Below, one piece after another: positions 21,195 to 33,049 of a stretch of 64,000 nt of DNA (positions are counted from its first letter, which is position 1; each line of letters starts with the position of its first letter). Location: the NCBI RefSeq assembly GCF_963678635.1, contig NW_026971356.1:1-64000 (forward strand). Direction: 5' to 3'. The DNA is from Symsagittifera roscoffensis. Its lineage: Eukaryota > Xenacoelomorpha > Acoela > Convolutidae. A program made the translations under genes and the position numbers. The notes beneath the pieces are model-generated. The model did no database searches. It worked only from the letters and a program-made list of their open reading frames with translations, and had not been told where the DNA came from.

Positions 21195-23610
21195 TTATTG
21201 TTTATAACTTTTTTTAAAACATCTGTCTCGAAATGAGCTGCTGGTTCTGTTGTTGGCGATAATCATGCTTTTTTTATTGATGAAGCTAGTTGCGATTGAG
21301 GATGTGTGTATTGACGAATGTGTGTATTTACTGACTGTGCTTGTCTGAGTCAGTTGTAAAGAAGCTTTTTGCTCATAACGAAGTCTCCACTTCATTCCAA
21401 CTGTGAATACTTGTACCGGCAAATCTAGAAGATTCCGGCTGTAAATATTAGGCGGAAAACATATAAGGCGAAAATAAAAAAAGGGTGTTTAACACAAAAA
21501 AGCTGCTTTTTTTCTCACAATTTTTCAGTTGGTGATTTTTGGATGACTACGATTGCCTTTCGTTATCATCCAACAGCCGCACCGTCATCAACTAACCCCC
21601 AATTTTGGGGAACCGAACCCAAACCAGCCTTCATTAAGCGTCCAACACTCTCTAGGATGTCAAAGAATGGTTCCACTGGTTTAATTAATCAATTTTTGAT
21701 GATTTAATCTTAGTTCAAACTTGTAATTAAAAAATTAGCTCATAGTCTGTCAAAAACTTTTTTTATCAAGTGTCCCCTTCATCTAACATTTTTGCGTGTT
21801 CCTATACAACTAAAAATCTAATCAAAATCATCGATTTGCCATTAATCTTTTTTTGTAGAAAACCAATTGTTGATTCTTTTTACATTTACTAAAAATTATT
21901 CTAAAAAAAGAGTTCTTCTAGCCAAAATTTTTTTTAAAGAAAAATTTCTGTTTATAAAAGTTTTCTTTTCAAAACTTTTTATCGTTTTCCAAAAAATTGT
22001 AATAAAAATTCCAAACACTTGCTTTTTTTGCCGGTAGTTGATTTTTTTTAGCGATTTCATGTAACCAACCAAAATATCAAATTATGGACAAATTTTTAAC
22101 AACAATCAACGAAAATCAAAAACTCTTTTTAATTGAAATTAAATTCTTGTTTATGTTATTGTCAAAATATGACACATATCACAAATTTTTCAAGTTCAAT
22201 TAAAAATTTGGTTTAAGTAACAAGTTATTTCCAATTATCTTGTGTTTTCATCAGTATTTTTCATTAGAATCTAAGTTGCTACATCCAAGTGTTCGCTTCA
22301 GTAAGGAAAATAACTTTGAAAAACCAAAAAGAAACCCAAAAGAAACATACATAACTTTACAAATAATTTTGGGAACTTACAATTATCAACAAACATAAAG
22401 TCCCTGAAACTTTATGGACGGTTCTTTTAACTCATTCAAAGTGTAGTTGACATAGACAACTTGCCTCAACAGTTAGTTTTCCTTTGCTCTGAAGAGTGGA
22501 AACTGAATGTCATGTAGCTTGTTCTCACTGTAATTCTTGATTGTTACAACCATATGATCCTCACGACGAAAATTACTTTTTCATATATTCTTCTAGGCAT
22601 ATCCAGATTCTAATCCATAGTTGAAACTTTGCCAGGTTTGGCTTCATATATACGATGTACACATCCGAGATTTTTTCAGCATCGTGAATAATAGTGTTTT
22701 ATATTGCTGATATCTTTTCTCCTTCTTTCTATTCATGATACTCTTGCTGAGATTTTTCGAGTTGTCAACACTCATTATTCTTGAATAGTTGGATTGTGCT
22801 CAAGTTAGTTTTTCGTCTTCTAGGATTTTCGAAACAAAGCACAACTGCCAATTATTGTTTGATACTTTGAAAAAATCAAGGGAATTGAGACCAGCATATT
22901 TTCTGGAGTACATTCGAAAGATGAAACTACTGATCAGACGAGAAGAAATGAGGTAAAATTAATTTGATATTATTTTTGATTAAGATAAATTTGTTTGAAA
23001 AAAGTGGATCTAAGCAGTATGAGTTTGTGAAACAAGTATGGATTGTTTTATATGATTTTCCATTTATGGATTTTGTGTGTCGTTAAATCTCTGCAGAAAC
23101 CATCATTCCACGGCAAAAACCATTCTCCATATGGCAGCTGTTATTTTCAAGCTCTCCCCATCCTTCGTTCAGAATGTGATGAAAAAATTACTAATTATTT
23201 TTGTTTTAAAAGAGTTTTACGGCTTCCTTATTTGTTTTCACTCAAAGATGTCTTAGACATAAGTAACAATTTTCAAGAAGCTCTAAATCCTTCACCCCCG
23301 AGTTATCTTCATTCTAAAAAACCTATGATCTTTTGCTCACAGGACGAATATATCTCAAACAATCAATTTCAAACTGAATGCTCCAACTTTAAACTGAATG
23401 CAGTAAATCTTTCGTTCCATTTTGATTGGCTTTAACTTTTTGAACACATTTTAATTTTTTCTCAAATTTTTTTCTTGATAATATGATGAGCTTAAAATGA
23501 ACTAAACCGAGTGCAATTTTTAAATGAAATGAAACATAATATTCTCACATTTGTCTAATCACCAGCTAAAAAAAGTTTGCTTTCATTTCAATAATCTAAA
23601 AAAAGAAATT
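21195..23610. repeat. Direct duplication of about 2.5 kb, second copy
   Basis: Second copy of the block at 18100-20610, diverged by many substitutions and small indels. It includes the shorter version of the conserved core (21570-21690, minus strand). The 130-codon plus-strand frame at 23043-23435 is not open in the other copy and is probably fortuitous. Confidence 0.8.
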
Positions 23611-23965
23611 CAAGTGAAATAATTCAAAAATTTATCAAAAATCGTCATTTTGATTAAAAAAGAGAGCAAATTGTCCTACCAGCATGTTCAATTTTTTGTT
23701 TGTATATCATTTTGTAGAACATGATTATTTGTTGTATTGGATCTAACTTAACAGACAGTAATATAATTAAGTACTAACGCTTGAGGCTTTTGATTGGGTT
23801 CTGAACACTAGTCATGGAATCAGTCGCGCTAATTATGATAATCATTAAGTTATGAATTTGATCTTACGTTTTTTTTCAGGAGACTTCACACAGTTTTATC
23901 CATCCTGAATTGACTAATTGTACTATTTTGGTCAACCTCAAATTTGACACAGGTCTCGATATGTA
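23611..23965. other. No gene seen
   Basis: AT-rich sequence between the duplicated block and the long repeat. No open frame, repeat or structure noted. Confidence 0.5.
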
Positions 23966-25382
23966 ACATTAACCCAAATACTACATAGTGAAGGAGCGTA
24001 GAAAAAGCACTTATTGACGATTGGCCGGCGTCAGTTACCAAAGTTTTACCCGTTTTTCGCCGTCTCGACCTAGCCAGTTGATTTTTTGGTCTGTCTATGG
24101 CTAAGTAAAAGTTACCATTTTTAGTCCATCAGTCAAACGACTTTTGATCAGCTTTCGTTTGCATGCGAAGACAACCACATAGTTGGGTCTCGGATCCCCA
24201 GACCGCCTAATCGCTATTAAAAACACGACTCGAATACCCTATTTAACTATGTTTTTGGTGACAGTTATATGCTAAATTCATTGGAGATGGATTGACCCTT
24301 TCCTCTTTCTAGCTACTCATATTCTGAATTATCAAACAATACTGGAGTTAATTCAAATGTTCAGGGCATTAGAGTAGCTAAAAAGTCAGTTTGTTACAGT
24401 CTCTCAACACATATTGGTCTCCGATTACCGAATCTCCAATTCCGTGATCCACTGGAAAAAAAATCCTTGTTTACTCAAATTCGTGGCACTGGAAGGTACT
24501 GATCCACTCCGGATCTTCCGCTGAAGTCTCATTTTGTAAGTTCTGTCCCTGCTAAGAGTCTTATCAAGTCCTGTTAACACGATAAGACGTCTCATTTTTC
24601 TCGTGTTTTATATCAACCGTTTTTCGTTCAGTATCTGCGGTTGTGTGTTTTTTCGTGTTTTTGTTTTGAAAATGGCGATTTTTGCATTTTTATGTAATAG
24701 ACCGCTCAGAATTGAAATTTTGAAAACTAGAAATTCCAGAGTATTCTTACCCTCTGTTTTACTAGAAAATGACCGTTAAGGCCTCTATCGCTGTTTTTAT
24801 AATGATGCCGTTAGTTTAAACTGTACCAATCCAAGAGAATGCCACATACAACCCAGACTGTCACCTTCAATGTACCCACTGAACGCATAACTCCGAGTTA
24901 TCTCCAAATGGTGATCCAGTCTTCTATAAACAACTTTACAAATAGCATTAGAAAATGAAGTTTATCTACTCCACGTCAACTCACCGCGTGTCATAAATGG
25001 CATCGTACTTCTTTTAGCTGCCTTCCCTTATTTTCACAAAACATCCACTATGAGGAGTGTCCTAGATAAAACTTCTTTTCTGACTACTTACTTTTTCCAT
25101 TCTCGCTCTTGCTGATAAAAAAAGTGTTGGTACGTGGCACGGTCACGCATCCGTTATAATTTACTGAATGTCACTAATCAAGTATAATCATTCATTTATG
25201 CTGTTGCCCTCAAAATTAAAACTAAGAAAGCCTGTGGCTAGGAAAGGTAATGAGGTACTCACCCTATTCGAGCAAGCGTACCCAAACCCTACCAGGTCGC
25301 CACGAAGTGAAGATGTGTCCTACAAAAGTTAAAAACTCCAGTCAGGTTTAAATAGAAAAATAAACTCACCTAAGGCCTGTCA
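23966..25382 (-). repeat. Long repeat L, copy 1 (possible LTR)
   Basis: The part from about 24343 to 25382 is repeated at 26318-27358, and the part from 23966 to about 24850 is repeated at 57018-57890. On the minus strand a TATAAAACACGAG motif (24603-24615) is kept in copy 3 and nearly kept in copy 2 (TTTAAAACACGAG), as expected of a core promoter in an LTR U3/R region. No TG...CA ends could be fixed. A 146-bp piece (24698-24843) is repeated without visible change at 25383-25528, just beyond the end of this copy. Confidence 0.5.
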
Positions 25383-25508
25383 TAGACCGCTCAGAATTGA
25401 AATTTTGAAAACTAGAAATTCCAGAGTATTCTTACCCTCTGTTTTACTAGAAAATGACCGTTAAGGCCTCTATCGCTGTTTTTATAATGATGCCGTTAGT
25501 TTAAACTG

Positions 25509-25560
25509 TACCAATCCAAGAGAATGCCAATCCAAGAGAATACCAATCCAAGAGAATGCT
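25509..25560. repeat. Three short tandem units CCAATCCAAGAGAATG
   Basis: Three units of about 16 bp lie at the end of the 146-bp duplicated segment. In the other copies of repeat L the unit is present once. Local slippage or an assembly join next to the N gap could explain it. Confidence 0.65.
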
Positions 25561-25785
25561 ATATATGAAAATAATCTCGACTAAACTTTTCAAAGTAATT
25601 CAAAATTTTAACAACAATTTTAGAATTTTCGAAGCCTGGTTTAACCAAATTACAGCAAAACAAAAATTTCCAATAATCAAATGTAGTTGATGGTACAAGT
25701 TATAACGCACAACAACATTTAAGTTTTTTCTCTCTCTTTCATCTCGCGTCTCGTCTTCATCCCTTACTTTCATTGTCGCTTGCTC

Positions 25786-25985
25786 NNNNNNNNNNNNNNN
25801 NNNNNNNNNNNNNNNNNNNNNNNNNNNNNNNNNNNNNNNNNNNNNNNNNNNNNNNNNNNNNNNNNNNNNNNNNNNNNNNNNNNNNNNNNNNNNNNNNNNN
25901 NNNNNNNNNNNNNNNNNNNNNNNNNNNNNNNNNNNNNNNNNNNNNNNNNNNNNNNNNNNNNNNNNNNNNNNNNNNNNNNNNNNNN
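25786..25985. other. Assembly gap of 200 N
   Basis: Exactly 200 N. Its flanks match 27360-27600 on the left and 29250-29580 on the right, so the missing sequence is probably about 1.6 kb of the internal region seen intact at 27600-29250. Any frame drawn across the gap is meaningless. Confidence 0.95.
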
Positions 25986-26317
25986 ACTAATGTTTCTTCG
26001 AATAAGTTTCGTCTTTTCTTTTTTCAATTCCTATGCAAATTTACTAAGCAAATGTGAAATCAATCACGATCTAAAAGACATGTCACAACTTAGATCAATC
26101 ATTACGAGCTGTTTCATCTCCAAGATAAAACTCCATTCACATCTTTCTGAGAACAGTCGAATAAAGATATTTTTTGTTTCTAGTCTAAAAGCAAGCACCA
26201 ATGTGGATCGTCCAGCTGCGATCTTGTCAGAACAACATAATTGAGCGCTGTCACTTTTCGTACCTGGAAGTTGCTAAATTTCCATGACATGAACATCACA
26301 TAAAATTAACCTAACAT

Positions 26318-27358
26318 TAACAATACTGAGTTAACTCAAATGTTCAGGGCATTGAAATAGCTAAAAAGTCAGTTTGTTACAGTCTCTCAACACATATTGG
26401 TCTCCAATTACCGAGTCTACAAATCCGTGATCCACTGGGAATAACTTCCTTGTTTATTCAATTTCGTGGCACGGGAGGGTACTGATCCACTCCGGATCTT
26501 CGGCTGAAGTCTCCTTTCGTGAGTTCTCTTCCTGTTAAGAGTCTTATCGTGTCCTGTTATCAAGATAAGACGTCTCGTTTTTCTCGTGTTTTAAATCGAC
26601 CGTTTTTTGTTCTGTATCTCCGGTTGTGTGTTTTTTCGTCTTTTTCTATTAAAAATGATAATTTTTGCTTTTCTCTGTAAAAGACCGCTCAAAATCGAAA
26701 TTTAAAAAATCCAGATTATTCTGACCTTTTTTTTACTAATAAATGACCGTTGAGGCCTCTATCGCTGTTTTTATACTGATGCCGTTAGTTCGAACTGAGC
26801 CAATCCAAGAGAATGCCACATACAACCCAGACTGTCACCTTCAATGTACCCACTGAACGCATAACTCCGAGTTATCTCCAAATGGTGACCCAGTCTTCTA
26901 TAAACAACTTTACAAATATCATTAGAAACTGAAGTTTATCTACTCCACGTCAACTCAACGCGTGTCATAAATGGCATCGTACTACATTTCGCTGCCTTCT
27001 TACATCTTCACAAAATTTCCACTATGAGGAGTGTCCTAGATAAAAGTTCTTTTCTGACTACTTACTTTTTCCAATAAATTTCTTCTCGCTCTTGCTGATA
27101 AAAAAAGTGTTGGTACGTGGCACGGTCACGCATCCGTTATAATTTACTGAATGTCACTAATCAAGTTTAATCATTCATTTATGCTGTTGCCCTCAAAATT
27201 AAAACTAAGAAACCCTGTGTCTAGGAAAGGTAATGAGGTACTCACCCTCTTCGAGCAAGCGTACCCAAACCCTACTAGGTCGCCACGAAGTGAATATGTG
27301 TCCTACAAAAGTTAAAAACTCCAGTCAGGTTTAAATCGAAAACTATACTAACCTAAGG
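26318..27358 (-). repeat. Long repeat L, copy 2 (possible LTR)
   Basis: Copy of 24343-25382, with similarity beginning at ACAATACTG and running on into the internal region on its right, so the whole unit L plus internal is duplicated in tandem (24343-26290 and 26318-29590). On the minus strand it would be the 3' repeat of the internal region at 29332-27481. No ORF of note. Confidence 0.55.
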
Positions 27359-27480
27359 CCTATTTATATAAATAACATCAACTAAGACTTTCAATCTAAT
27401 TCAAAAATTTTAACAACATTTATAACAATTCTCAAAGCCTGGCTTAACCAAACTACAGCAAAACAAAAAATTTAAGATTT

Positions 27481-29332
27481 TCAATAATCAAGCTTAGTTG
27501 ATTGGTTCAAGTTTGAAATCACAAAGACATTTAAGTTTTTTCTCTCTCTTTTATCTCGCGTCTCGCCTTCGTCCTTCACTTCCATTGTTTCTTGCTCCTG
27601 CTCTCCTGTTTCAAAATCCTCCAGGACTTTCTGCAACATGTCAACAGAGTTGCGGGCCGTGCCCCAACTTTCCTGTTCCAGCAACCTCGGTTTGCAACAA
27701 GCCAGTAAACCACCGTTCACATTTTGCTCCGGGTTCCTGTAAAATCTGCTATGCAGGCACAGGCTCACAATTCATTCTAGGTCAGCTTGTAAGACTTATT
27801 TCTTTTCTTGATCAGTAACACAGGGCGTTCCACCTAATTGCTTCACCGCAGTGGTGACGGCGTTCCTGTGCGTCAGGAATACTCTATTATAGGCTCCAGG
27901 TCCTAAGTCTAGCTGGAAGGGTTGATAAGCTTCCGTGTTTGAGGACAAATGACGCTTCGCGCGTTCATACATCCATGACGTCATATCTGCACGGAAACAA
28001 GGCATCAACCTCTGCTTCGCCCATATTCTTTCAATGGCTTCTGAAAAGGTCCAAACTGTGGTTAAACTTCATGCTACTCAGTTACTCAGGCGACGGCATC
28101 GTCGTTTCCTGCTCGTTAGTGCCAGCGTTGGCTTCCAATCATCACACCGCCAGCATGGCACTAACTACTACAATTGAAACCGGCTGGTTTTAGTCAGGTA
28201 TTCCCGTGGAGAACAACTCCTCCACGTCCCACACCAACATCATGTTTCCGCGCTTGGGATACCACAACGTCTGCGCCAGGCAGTGACAAGGATACTCCCC
28301 ATGGGTCATCAAAATGTTCCTCCTCGTCCGGTACCCTGAAGCTCCTGCCAACGGTTTCACTTCTGTCATAATTCAATGCACGTCGTCTTTCTCATGTACG
28401 TCCGTCCGCTGGTCCCGTTTATTTTGTTCATCGCCGCTCTGACTACCTGATTGAACGACTTTTGGAATTGGGGAGCCATATAGGTATCCGAAGGGTCAAG
28501 TATCGTGTTCCTATGAATTGAGGCAGATTGCGATGTCTGCGTAGGGGCCACGGGTTCCCTATGGATACACAGCACCTGTGTCTTTGTCCTAGACGATGCG
28601 TCCTTAGACCCATCTGAATTCATCGTGTCCAGGACTTCCGGTGAGATCTCCACCTTCGCCATATACAACTCCTCCAGATGCTTTATCTCACCTCTCTGCA
28701 TGTTATCTGTAGTTAATCGTTCTTCTTCTTCCACTCATCCCGTTCTCGGGTCATCGCCTTGTATTCCTCCAACTTGGCACGCAACTCATGCCAGTCCTTC
28801 CCATCCAGGGTCTCAATGGTCTCCGAAGTCTGGATTTCTTTTTCGCTCATCCTGAATTTCTTCGATGGGAGAGCTGCTGTTGGAGAATTCATCGAATGCA
28901 CTGGGCCCGGCACATGAGAGGCTGCATAGATCGAATAGTCAGGGGATCTCTCCTAGCCGGTGATCGCTCTGTTCACCTAGTCCTGGTTCATGAGCTATGT
29001 CGTGACCAGACATTTCCCCTTGTCGCCATCTCATTAGTCTGTTTCGGCCTCTCTCAGCGGCCCCGGACTCACCGAAGGCTAACATCAAAACCACTTCCGT
29101 GGGCCGGTCTCCATGGGCTTCTCTTCCCATTGCATTCAGGAGTGCGACGGTGAACATCTTCTAGTGCGAAATTGCAATCCACCAGGCGTTGGCATATCTC
29201 GTCTAGAGTCGTTCCTAGGCTCGCTGAGATGAACTCTATCAAGTCGTTCGTGTCACTACATTTTATTCGAATAGGTTTTGTTTTTTCTTTCTTCATTTCC
29301 AATGCAAATTCAATCAACAAACTTGCAATCAA
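27481..29332 (-). pseudogene. Broken minus-strand gene between L repeats, gag-like by position
   Basis: A chain of minus-strand frames (29332-29069, 29157-28939, 28913-28713, 28376-28194, 27768-27481) follows one after another with frameshifts, and the composition is more GC-rich than the flanks. The second segment is rich in charged residues (MLAFGESGAAERGRNRL). The third has a short coiled-coil-like stretch (ELRAKLEEYKAMTRERDEW). The next has the block DDPWGVSLSLPGADVVV. The last is strongly charged (EDFETGEQEQETMEVKDEGE). No RT, protease or zinc knuckle was seen. Position after a repeat unit suggests gag, but the family is not recognised. The beginning and end of the same gene flank the N gap in the tandem copy. 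Confidence 0.35.
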
Positions 29333-29589
29333 TCACGATCTTAAATACAATTCACAACTTAGGTCAATCATTACGAGCTGTTTCATCTCCAAGATAAAAC
29401 ATCATTCACCTTTATTTTAAAAACAGTCGGTTAAAGTTCTATTTTTGTTTCTAGTCTAAAAGCTAGCACCAATGTGGATCGTCCAGCTGCGATCTTGTCA
29501 GAACAACATAATTGAATGCTGTCACCTTTCATACCTGGAAGGTTCCAGATTTCCATGACATAAACATCACATAAAAAACAACCTAAAAA

Positions 29590-29780
29590 AAACATAACAT
29601 ACAAATATCACACATCAATACTATCGCATAACAACCTAATTCGTAATAGTTAACCTAAAACATAATCCTAGTGCCTATAATGTAAGCCTACTAAAGACTA
29701 CTTAACACCGAATGTGGCTCCAGCATATGCTCAGATAATATTTTTTATGTAAGTAGACATCTATGTCAGTTTCTGAAAAT
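29590..29780. other. Presumed 3' end of the Ty3 element
   Basis: AT-rich sequence between the macro-like ORF and the tandem L element, with A-rich runs (29575-29600). No sequence resembling the region upstream of gag (48.1-49.6 kb) is seen, so a matching 3' LTR is missing or too diverged to recognise by eye. Confidence 0.35.
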
Positions 29781-29781
29781 A

Positions 29782-30353
29782 TTACTTGTACGAGGGCATA
29801 CAACTCTCTCGGATGCAGTTTTCCCCTATTAGGATCAAAGACTGGTAAAGAGAGAGAGAGGTCACTCCTCTCTCGACTAGGAAATCCCTGAGTCGAGTTA
29901 AGGCCAGCACCAAGTTTTCGGGATTTACGTTTTGTCTATCAGTCGCCTTAGATACCAGGAAATACAAATTTGTCCCTGGCATCTGTGACGCAACTAGGGG
30001 CAGCGCCATCAACCCTCATACACCAGGCGTCTGTTTCCATAAAAACGCGATATTCTTGTACTCTCTTTTAAAGTCGGCCACTAACGCTGCCTTGAAACTT
30101 ACATCCGCGGTTATCGCTATAGCGCACATACGTTTCGTGAGTATGAAATCACTGTCCGCGACAACGATATTGTTTGAGTAGTGATTTGGTAGATCAAAAT
30201 TTGATTCAGAATGTCGTCTAAAAAGCATTTTTTTTTAGCATTCTCGCCCTCCGTTTCCAGCTCTCCAGTTTCCCTTGCCGATTTAAGTTTTTCGATCACA
30301 AGGTTTTCGGTGTGGGTGAGTCCTACCCCCACTCCCCGGACAAAAATATTCAT
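29782..30353 (-). pseudogene. Macro-domain-like ORF downstream of the Ty3 pol gene
   Basis: The frame 30228-29782 is continuous except for one in-frame TGA at about 30016. The N-terminal lead-in lies in another frame (30353-30117). Order of segments: an early strand-like IVVADSDFILTKRM, then a helix-like block ending ALVADFKREY, then NLYFLVSKATDRQNV, then a leucine-rich helix (NLVLALTRLRDFLVERGV) and TSLSL. A frameshift in the CT-repeat at 29850-29870 follows, and in the new frame comes a segment with VIFSETDIDVYL. This succession (acidic first strand, xYxLVxKxxxxxxP/N, long helix, GVTSLxxP, then a helix and a strand ending DIxVYL) is what macro domains of the ADP-ribosyl hydrolase/O-acetyl-ADP-ribose deacetylase type show. 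Known macro domains bind ADP-ribose or remove it from proteins. The gene lies after the pol C-terminal ORF on the same strand, so it may be a late cargo gene of the element. It is inactive here. Confidence 0.4.
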
Positions 30354-30410
30354 CGACGTCCCGGTCGATCGCCCGAGGTTGAAGAGATCGAGATTGGATT
30401 CTGGGATGTG

Positions 30411-31109
30411 TTAAGGACCATGTTGAGCTACCCAGTTGGATTCAGTATTGTCGTGACTGATGTATTTGATGATATTTTGATCGACACCTTGAATCGTCAA
30501 TATTGTCTCTTTCGTGTCTGCTGGCAGTTCATGAAGCCATTCGAGCACTCGCAGACTTGTCAATGCTTGCTCATGCGACTGCCCTGTTTCCGGTTCGAAC
30601 TCCACTTCCGGTTCAGAGCAATCGTCGATCCAACCCTGTTCTGTGTCGTTGACCAGGTCGATCTCTTGTGGCACCATTACTTCTTCCAGGCCCACTAGCG
30701 AGGCCATCATGTCGCTTAGAACTATCCTGTGTATGACAAACTCCACGCCATACGGGTTATACTTTTTCTTGCTTTTTCTTATTTTGTCCTGGCGTGTTGC
30801 CATGGTGAAGGGAAAGTCAGGATGTACTCTTTTATCAACTTCAGTTTGTTCTGGACAGTGCCAGTCTACTTCGGCATATGGAAGGGTTTCGTCGTCCACC
30901 TCCACTCGTTCGGTTAACTCCAGGTCCATTGGCAGGTCGCAATTATCTACCACCTCATTCCCGTCAATTTTGTCGCGCGTGCCTCTTTCGCAGGCAGGAT
31001 CCACTATCAAATAGTCGTCATCATGCATGTCGGCTGGAATACACCAGTCCTCCGACGAGGCTTTGTGGGGCTCGATATTCTCGTAAAGAGCTGCCCGTCC
31101 AGTACTCAA
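30411..31109 (-). CDS. Pol C-terminal acidic extension ORF
   Basis: An intact 232-codon frame that continues the integrase C-terminus. It opens with the residues following the integrase C-terminal SH3-like region (STGRAALYENIEPHK and EDWCIPADM) and then becomes very acidic (Asp/Glu runs around DDDYLIVDPACE and DDETLPYAEVDW). A basic patch lies near the middle (DKIRKSKKKYNPYG). The upstream part, with the KKLLKKRRDPFQITEVHQ stretch near 31140-31200, is in another frame. The last third (HEQALTSLRVLEWLHEL and onward) has a homologue at the right edge of the window (63837-64000), showing that this tail belongs to the element family. No catalytic domain was recognised. The start given is the first in-frame ATG and is probably not the true N-terminus of a pol product. 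Confidence 0.6.
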   Translation of the reverse strand: MSTGRAALYENIEPHKASSEDWCIPADMHDDDYLIVDPACERGTRDKIDGNEVVDNCDLPMDLELTERVEVDDETLPYAEVDWHCPEQTEVDKRVHPDFPFTMATRQDKIRKSKKKYNPYGVEFVIHRIVLSDMMASLVGLEEVMVPQEIDLVNDTEQGWIDDCSEPEVEFEPETGQSHEQALTSLRVLEWLHELPADTKETILTIQGVDQNIIKYISHDNTESNWVAQHGP

Positions 31110-31493
31110 TCAAAAAAAAACGACCTCATTGGTGCACTTCAGTTATTTGAAATGGATCGCGCCTTTTTTTCAGCAACTTTTTAGTTCTATTTGGTGGAAC
31201 TACCTCCTGGAACACCCAGAAATAATCTCCGACTGAGTAGGCTTTTGCATACGCAGTCCTTTTATCGAATCTTCGTTTTTGTCTAATTTATGCCTGCTGC
31301 GTGTTACTCCTGTATAAATCATTAAGTTACTGTTGCCTCCTGATCACATCACACACGTACGTTCGTTGTGCTGTTTTCTTTCCTTCGTACTCAAGTTAGA
31401 AGAACGTTAATGGAAGTGCTTTCTCATGACCGGTCAACATCATGTGCGGGCTTATTCCCGTGGTAGAATGTTTTGTGCTGTTATAAGCGCCCA

Positions 31494-32382
31494 TCAGTTG
31501 CGGCAAGTACTGTCACAGTCGCCCATGTATCGTGAGCCACAAACCCTCAACATGGACACTAACATGCGATTCTGCCGTTCAACTAGGCCAATCGTTTGTG
31601 GGTGAAAAATGGTCGAGTGGGCCTGTGCCACTTGTGACCACTTCATTAACTCCTTCCCGAGATCACCCAAGAATGCTTTGCCATTGTCTGATTGGAATGT
31701 GATGGGACAGCCGTATCTTGATATCCAAATAATTATCAAGTGATGGCACGTTAATTCTGTTGATGCCGTCATGCAGGGTGCTGCCTCTGCGTATTTCGTG
31801 AAATGATCAATCATTACCAGCATTTGATTGTAGCCCGTGACTGTCATGCATATCTTCTGCTGATCGATTTGCACCACCACGTTGAATCCTGATGACTCTA
31901 TTGACTGCAGAAACCTCAATTTCCCGAAACCACAATTTCCTGCTTTATCAGAGGTCCGTTGCCCGTTGACCTGACAAGCTTGCAGAGATCCACTTTTCAC
32001 AGGCTTTTTCCAAAGGTCTTTCGAACCGTTTCTGTATCCGATTATACACTTTGTCCAAGCCTTGAAGTCCCATCTGATCATGTGAACGAAAGAGCACTTC
32101 GGTCTGATACAACTGCGGTAGCACTATCGACTTACATTTGTAAAGGACTTTGTCTCCCTCCTTGCGTCTGCAGGCCACGGTTCCTTCTTTATTCAAGTAC
32201 AACAGATCTTTTCTCTTTAAATAAAACTGCTTTAGAATCTTGTAGCTGTCTTCTTCCAAATCCCTTTTGTCATGTGCTCCGTTTTCGATCCATCTATTTA
32301 GGTTATTGGTCATTCTATCATTTCGCTGAGCCCCTATGAGGTCCGGCAGTCGGTACCTGGCTGTCAGATACGTCTTTATCAC
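31494..32382 (-). pseudogene. Ty3/gypsy integrase
   Basis: Two overlapping frames. Frame 32382-31948 holds the pre-integrase region and a damaged zinc domain: HDQMGLQG has Leu where the second His of the usual HHCC finger stands, and the final Cys is replaced in SLSGQ. Frame 32081-31494 holds the catalytic core, with the first Asp in MIDHFTKYAEAAP, the second in QSDNGKAF and the Glu in GLVERQNRML, so the DDE triad is intact. Integrase inserts the cDNA copy into the host genome. The join of the two frames needs a frameshift near 31960-32000. The C-terminal domain continues in broken frames to about 31130. Only one integrase copy exists although the preceding module is repeated five times. Confidence 0.85.
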
Positions 32383-32399
32383 ATTTAGTTGTCCATCAA

Positions 32400-33030
32400 T
32401 TTAATGCACTATATCTTTTTCAATGGTGTTGCTTCTTGCATAGACGACCTAAGCATGCGGGAGTAGCCTGGTCGGACGTTTCGAGGCGTCTATTAAATCA
32501 AGCTCTCTGAGGCATTATCAAATACTGTACACGAACTCACTATCTTTCGGAATCGAACTCACTAACTGATTCACTATCGATTTACCATCCAGTTCAACGT
32601 CCCGAATCCGAATCGCTTCTGGTTTTTTCTGTGATTGTCAGCCTCTGCATGGTCTCCATCCGTTCATGGTCATGCCGTTCAACATCTCTGTCAAGCAGGT
32701 CACGGAGTTTCAACATGACATCCGGTGCCACATTCACCGTCTTGTTCAGTAGTGCTATGATTTTGATACCCAGCCTGGTCAGTTCTTGTTGCACCAGGTT
32801 TGATCGAAATCGGATCACCTTTCGCCAAGAATTTTATCTCAGCAGCCGTCTCCACGGAAAAATCAGGGTCTCCTCGTATGGGGTGCCCAGATTTGTCAAG
32901 CCACCTGGTGAGTGGCAGTTTGTCGTAGGTATCTTTGTCTAGGAATAAAAATCCATCCTTAGTTTCTGCTTGGTTGGCTTGCTTCTCTTCCAGTAGCTCA
33001 TAAATTTCTGTCTTTTTGCTGAGGCTTTCG
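32400..33030 (-). pseudogene. Pol linker, module 5 (shortened)
   Basis: Linker between RNase H and integrase. The frame 32818-32594 carries LVQQELTRLGIKIIALLNK and the following Asp/Arg-rich helix. It is about half the length of the other linkers, because the part from just after the IVNQLVSSI-equivalent block to the SDEEGTV-equivalent block is deleted, including all LSGES repeats. It is the only linker followed by integrase. Confidence 0.7.
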
Positions 33031-33049
33031 GCATTCTGGTGTTTGTCAC

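Noticed and set aside
23043-23435. 130-codon plus-strand ORF
   Set aside because: The matching part of the other duplicate block (about 20040-20440) is not open and the peptides do not align, so it is probably chance.
25770-26244. ORFs running through the N tract
   Set aside because: They exist only because N codons are not read as stops. The true sequence of the gap is unknown.
30643-31014. Plus-strand ORFs opposite the pol tail and across the Ty3 modules (for example 35072-35386, 37449-37763, 40076-40390)
   Set aside because: They are antisense shadows that recur because the sense strand is repeated; the sense frames carry the recognised motifs.
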